NCBI GenBank assembly: GCA_024275855.1
Contig: JAJRYL010000009.1
Coordinates: 1-6,016, forward strand
DNA: 6,016 nt
Direction of reading: 5' to 3'
From: Deltaproteobacteria bacterium
GTDB taxonomy: Bacteria > Desulfobacterota > GWC2-55-46 > JADFVP01
Each line of letters starts with the position of its first letter. Position 1 is the stretch's first letter. The notes under the pieces are model-generated. The model did no database searches. It was not told the origin of the DNA and saw nothing but the letters and a program-made list of their open reading frames with translations. Of this stretch, positions 5,411 to 6,016 are shown piece after piece. The position numbers and the translations under genes are program-made.

Positions 5411-6016
5411 TATCTCCGCTTCTCTTTTTTAGAAAGGGAACTCTTCACGTTCTTAGCGTCCCGCGCGTTTTTTATCAGACCCTTTTTTTTCTTAAAGAGT
5501 TTCGCCGACACTAACTTCGCCTCAACTATTTCATGTCCGAGATGAAACTCAAGCGCGCGGTACCGGACAGAGACCATCTTAACTCCGGCTACCTTTAACC
5601 GGAGCGCGATATCGGTGTCCTCTCCGCCGCCCCGGCTTTCGTACTCTTCGTCGAAACCGTTTACCCTTAAGAGGTCGGCCTTGTAGATAGAGAAGTTAGA
5701 ACCAAGCAGGCTGAAGGGGCTTTGCCCCCTGATGTAACCGAGCAGTCGCAAACTCTCTTCATAATACTTGAACCTGCCAAGCAGGCTCTGCCACAACCCC
5801 CAGAGCGTTACACCGTCGAAACGGCCTGAGGTTATCATACCCTCTGTCACTGTTTCGGATATAACCCTGTTCATCATTACACGCCTGCCGCCAAGAAAAG
5901 TACCGGGCTTGCGTCTCTTCCAGTGGGTCGCTAAAAAATCGGAGGCCACGATACAGTCGGCGTCGATAAAAACAACATACTCACCTTCCGCCTCTTCTAC
6001 CGCGCGGTTTAGAATC
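5410..6016 (-). CDS. Glycosyltransferase family 2 (GT-A fold), partial, N-terminus outside window
   Basis: The open frame enters from the right edge and ends with TAA at 5412-5410, giving 201 visible residues. A GTG at 5949 could be taken as a start, but reading past it to the edge gives NRAVEEAEGEYVVFIDADCIV, the core GT2 pattern with the DXD site (DAD). The true start is therefore outside the window. Further on, NFSIYKADLLRVNGFDEEYESRGGGEDTDIALRLKVAG includes the GGEDTDIA.RL motif of the galactosyltransferase-like C-terminal domain (Glyco_transf_7C), where the acidic pair helps catalysis. The last 40 or so residues are rich in lysine and arginine, ending SKKEKRR, and may hold the enzyme at the membrane surface. 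It overlaps the next gene by one base (TAATG). Likely role: adding a hexose or hexosamine to a surface glycan; donor and acceptor are unknown. Confidence 0.88.
   Translation of the reverse strand, partial: ILNRAVEEAEGEYVVFIDADCIVASDFLATHWKRRKPGTFLGGRRVMMNRVISETVTEGMITSGRFDGVTLWGLWQSLLGRFKYYEESLRLLGYIRGQSPFSLLGSNFSIYKADLLRVNGFDEEYESRGGGEDTDIALRLKVAGVKMVSVRYRALEFHLGHEIVEAKLVSAKLFKKKKGLIKNARDAKNVKSSLSKKEKRR

Noticed and set aside
5483..5490. Eight-T run as a programmed frameshift site in the right-edge GT2 gene
   Set aside because: It encodes a lysine run in a basic tail; the frame is intact to the stop and the TAATG junction fits normal translation.
5410..5949. A complete 179-residue gene starting at GTG 5949
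   Set aside because: The frame stays open to the window edge and the residues upstream of the GTG contain the GT2 DXD motif, so this GTG is an internal codon of a longer gene.

Overview
The window is a dense stretch of bacterial surface-polysaccharide genes. All seven supported genes look like sugar-transfer or sugar-modification enzymes: one methyltransferase fragment and six glycosyltransferases of different folds and families. The clearest family call is a GT9 heptosyltransferase III-like protein (RfaQ/WaaQ type). It points to a Gram-negative, LPS-producing bacterium and to a lipopolysaccharide core/O-antigen locus. Base composition looks moderate (by eye near 50% GC) with frequent ATA isoleucine codons. 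That would fit deltaproteobacteria-like or related environmental lineages, but the taxon cannot be fixed from this sequence.

Layout. The left arm is on the + strand: the C-terminal end of a class I SAM methyltransferase (cut by the window edge, stop at 239), a 188-base gap, then a three-gene run. That run is a GT4-type glycosyltransferase (428-1420), a second GT-B glycosyltransferase joined by an ATGA overlap (1417-2403), and a GT2-type GT-A glycosyltransferase 15 bases later with a good ribosome binding site (2419-3222). The right arm is on the - strand and reads toward the left arm: a GT2 enzyme cut by the right edge (6016-5410), a CgeB-like/GT1-like enzyme joined by a TAATG overlap (5410-4490), a 76-base gap with an 11-base A/T homopolymer, and the GT9 heptosyltransferase (4413-3253). 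The arms converge at 3223-3252, where a hairpin-forming sequence with a short T run may end the + strand transcript.

How the genes work together. Inferred from the families, the GT9 enzyme would add a heptose to the LPS inner core. The GT-B and GT-A enzymes would add further sugars from nucleotide-sugar donors at the cytoplasmic face of the inner membrane, and the methyltransferase could modify or cap a sugar or glycan. No flippase, polymerase, ligase or sugar-nucleotide synthesis gene lies in the window, so neither the pathway type nor the glycan structure can be read from it.

I see no RNA gene, CRISPR array, insertion sequence, phage gene or toxin/defence module. I found no convincing new system. 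The points worth a second look are small: a Glu-to-Gln change in the EX7E motif of one GT, two cysteine clusters, an atypical GT2 N-terminus, a palindrome-containing repeat upstream of the left operon, and the homopolymer upstream of the heptosyltransferase gene.
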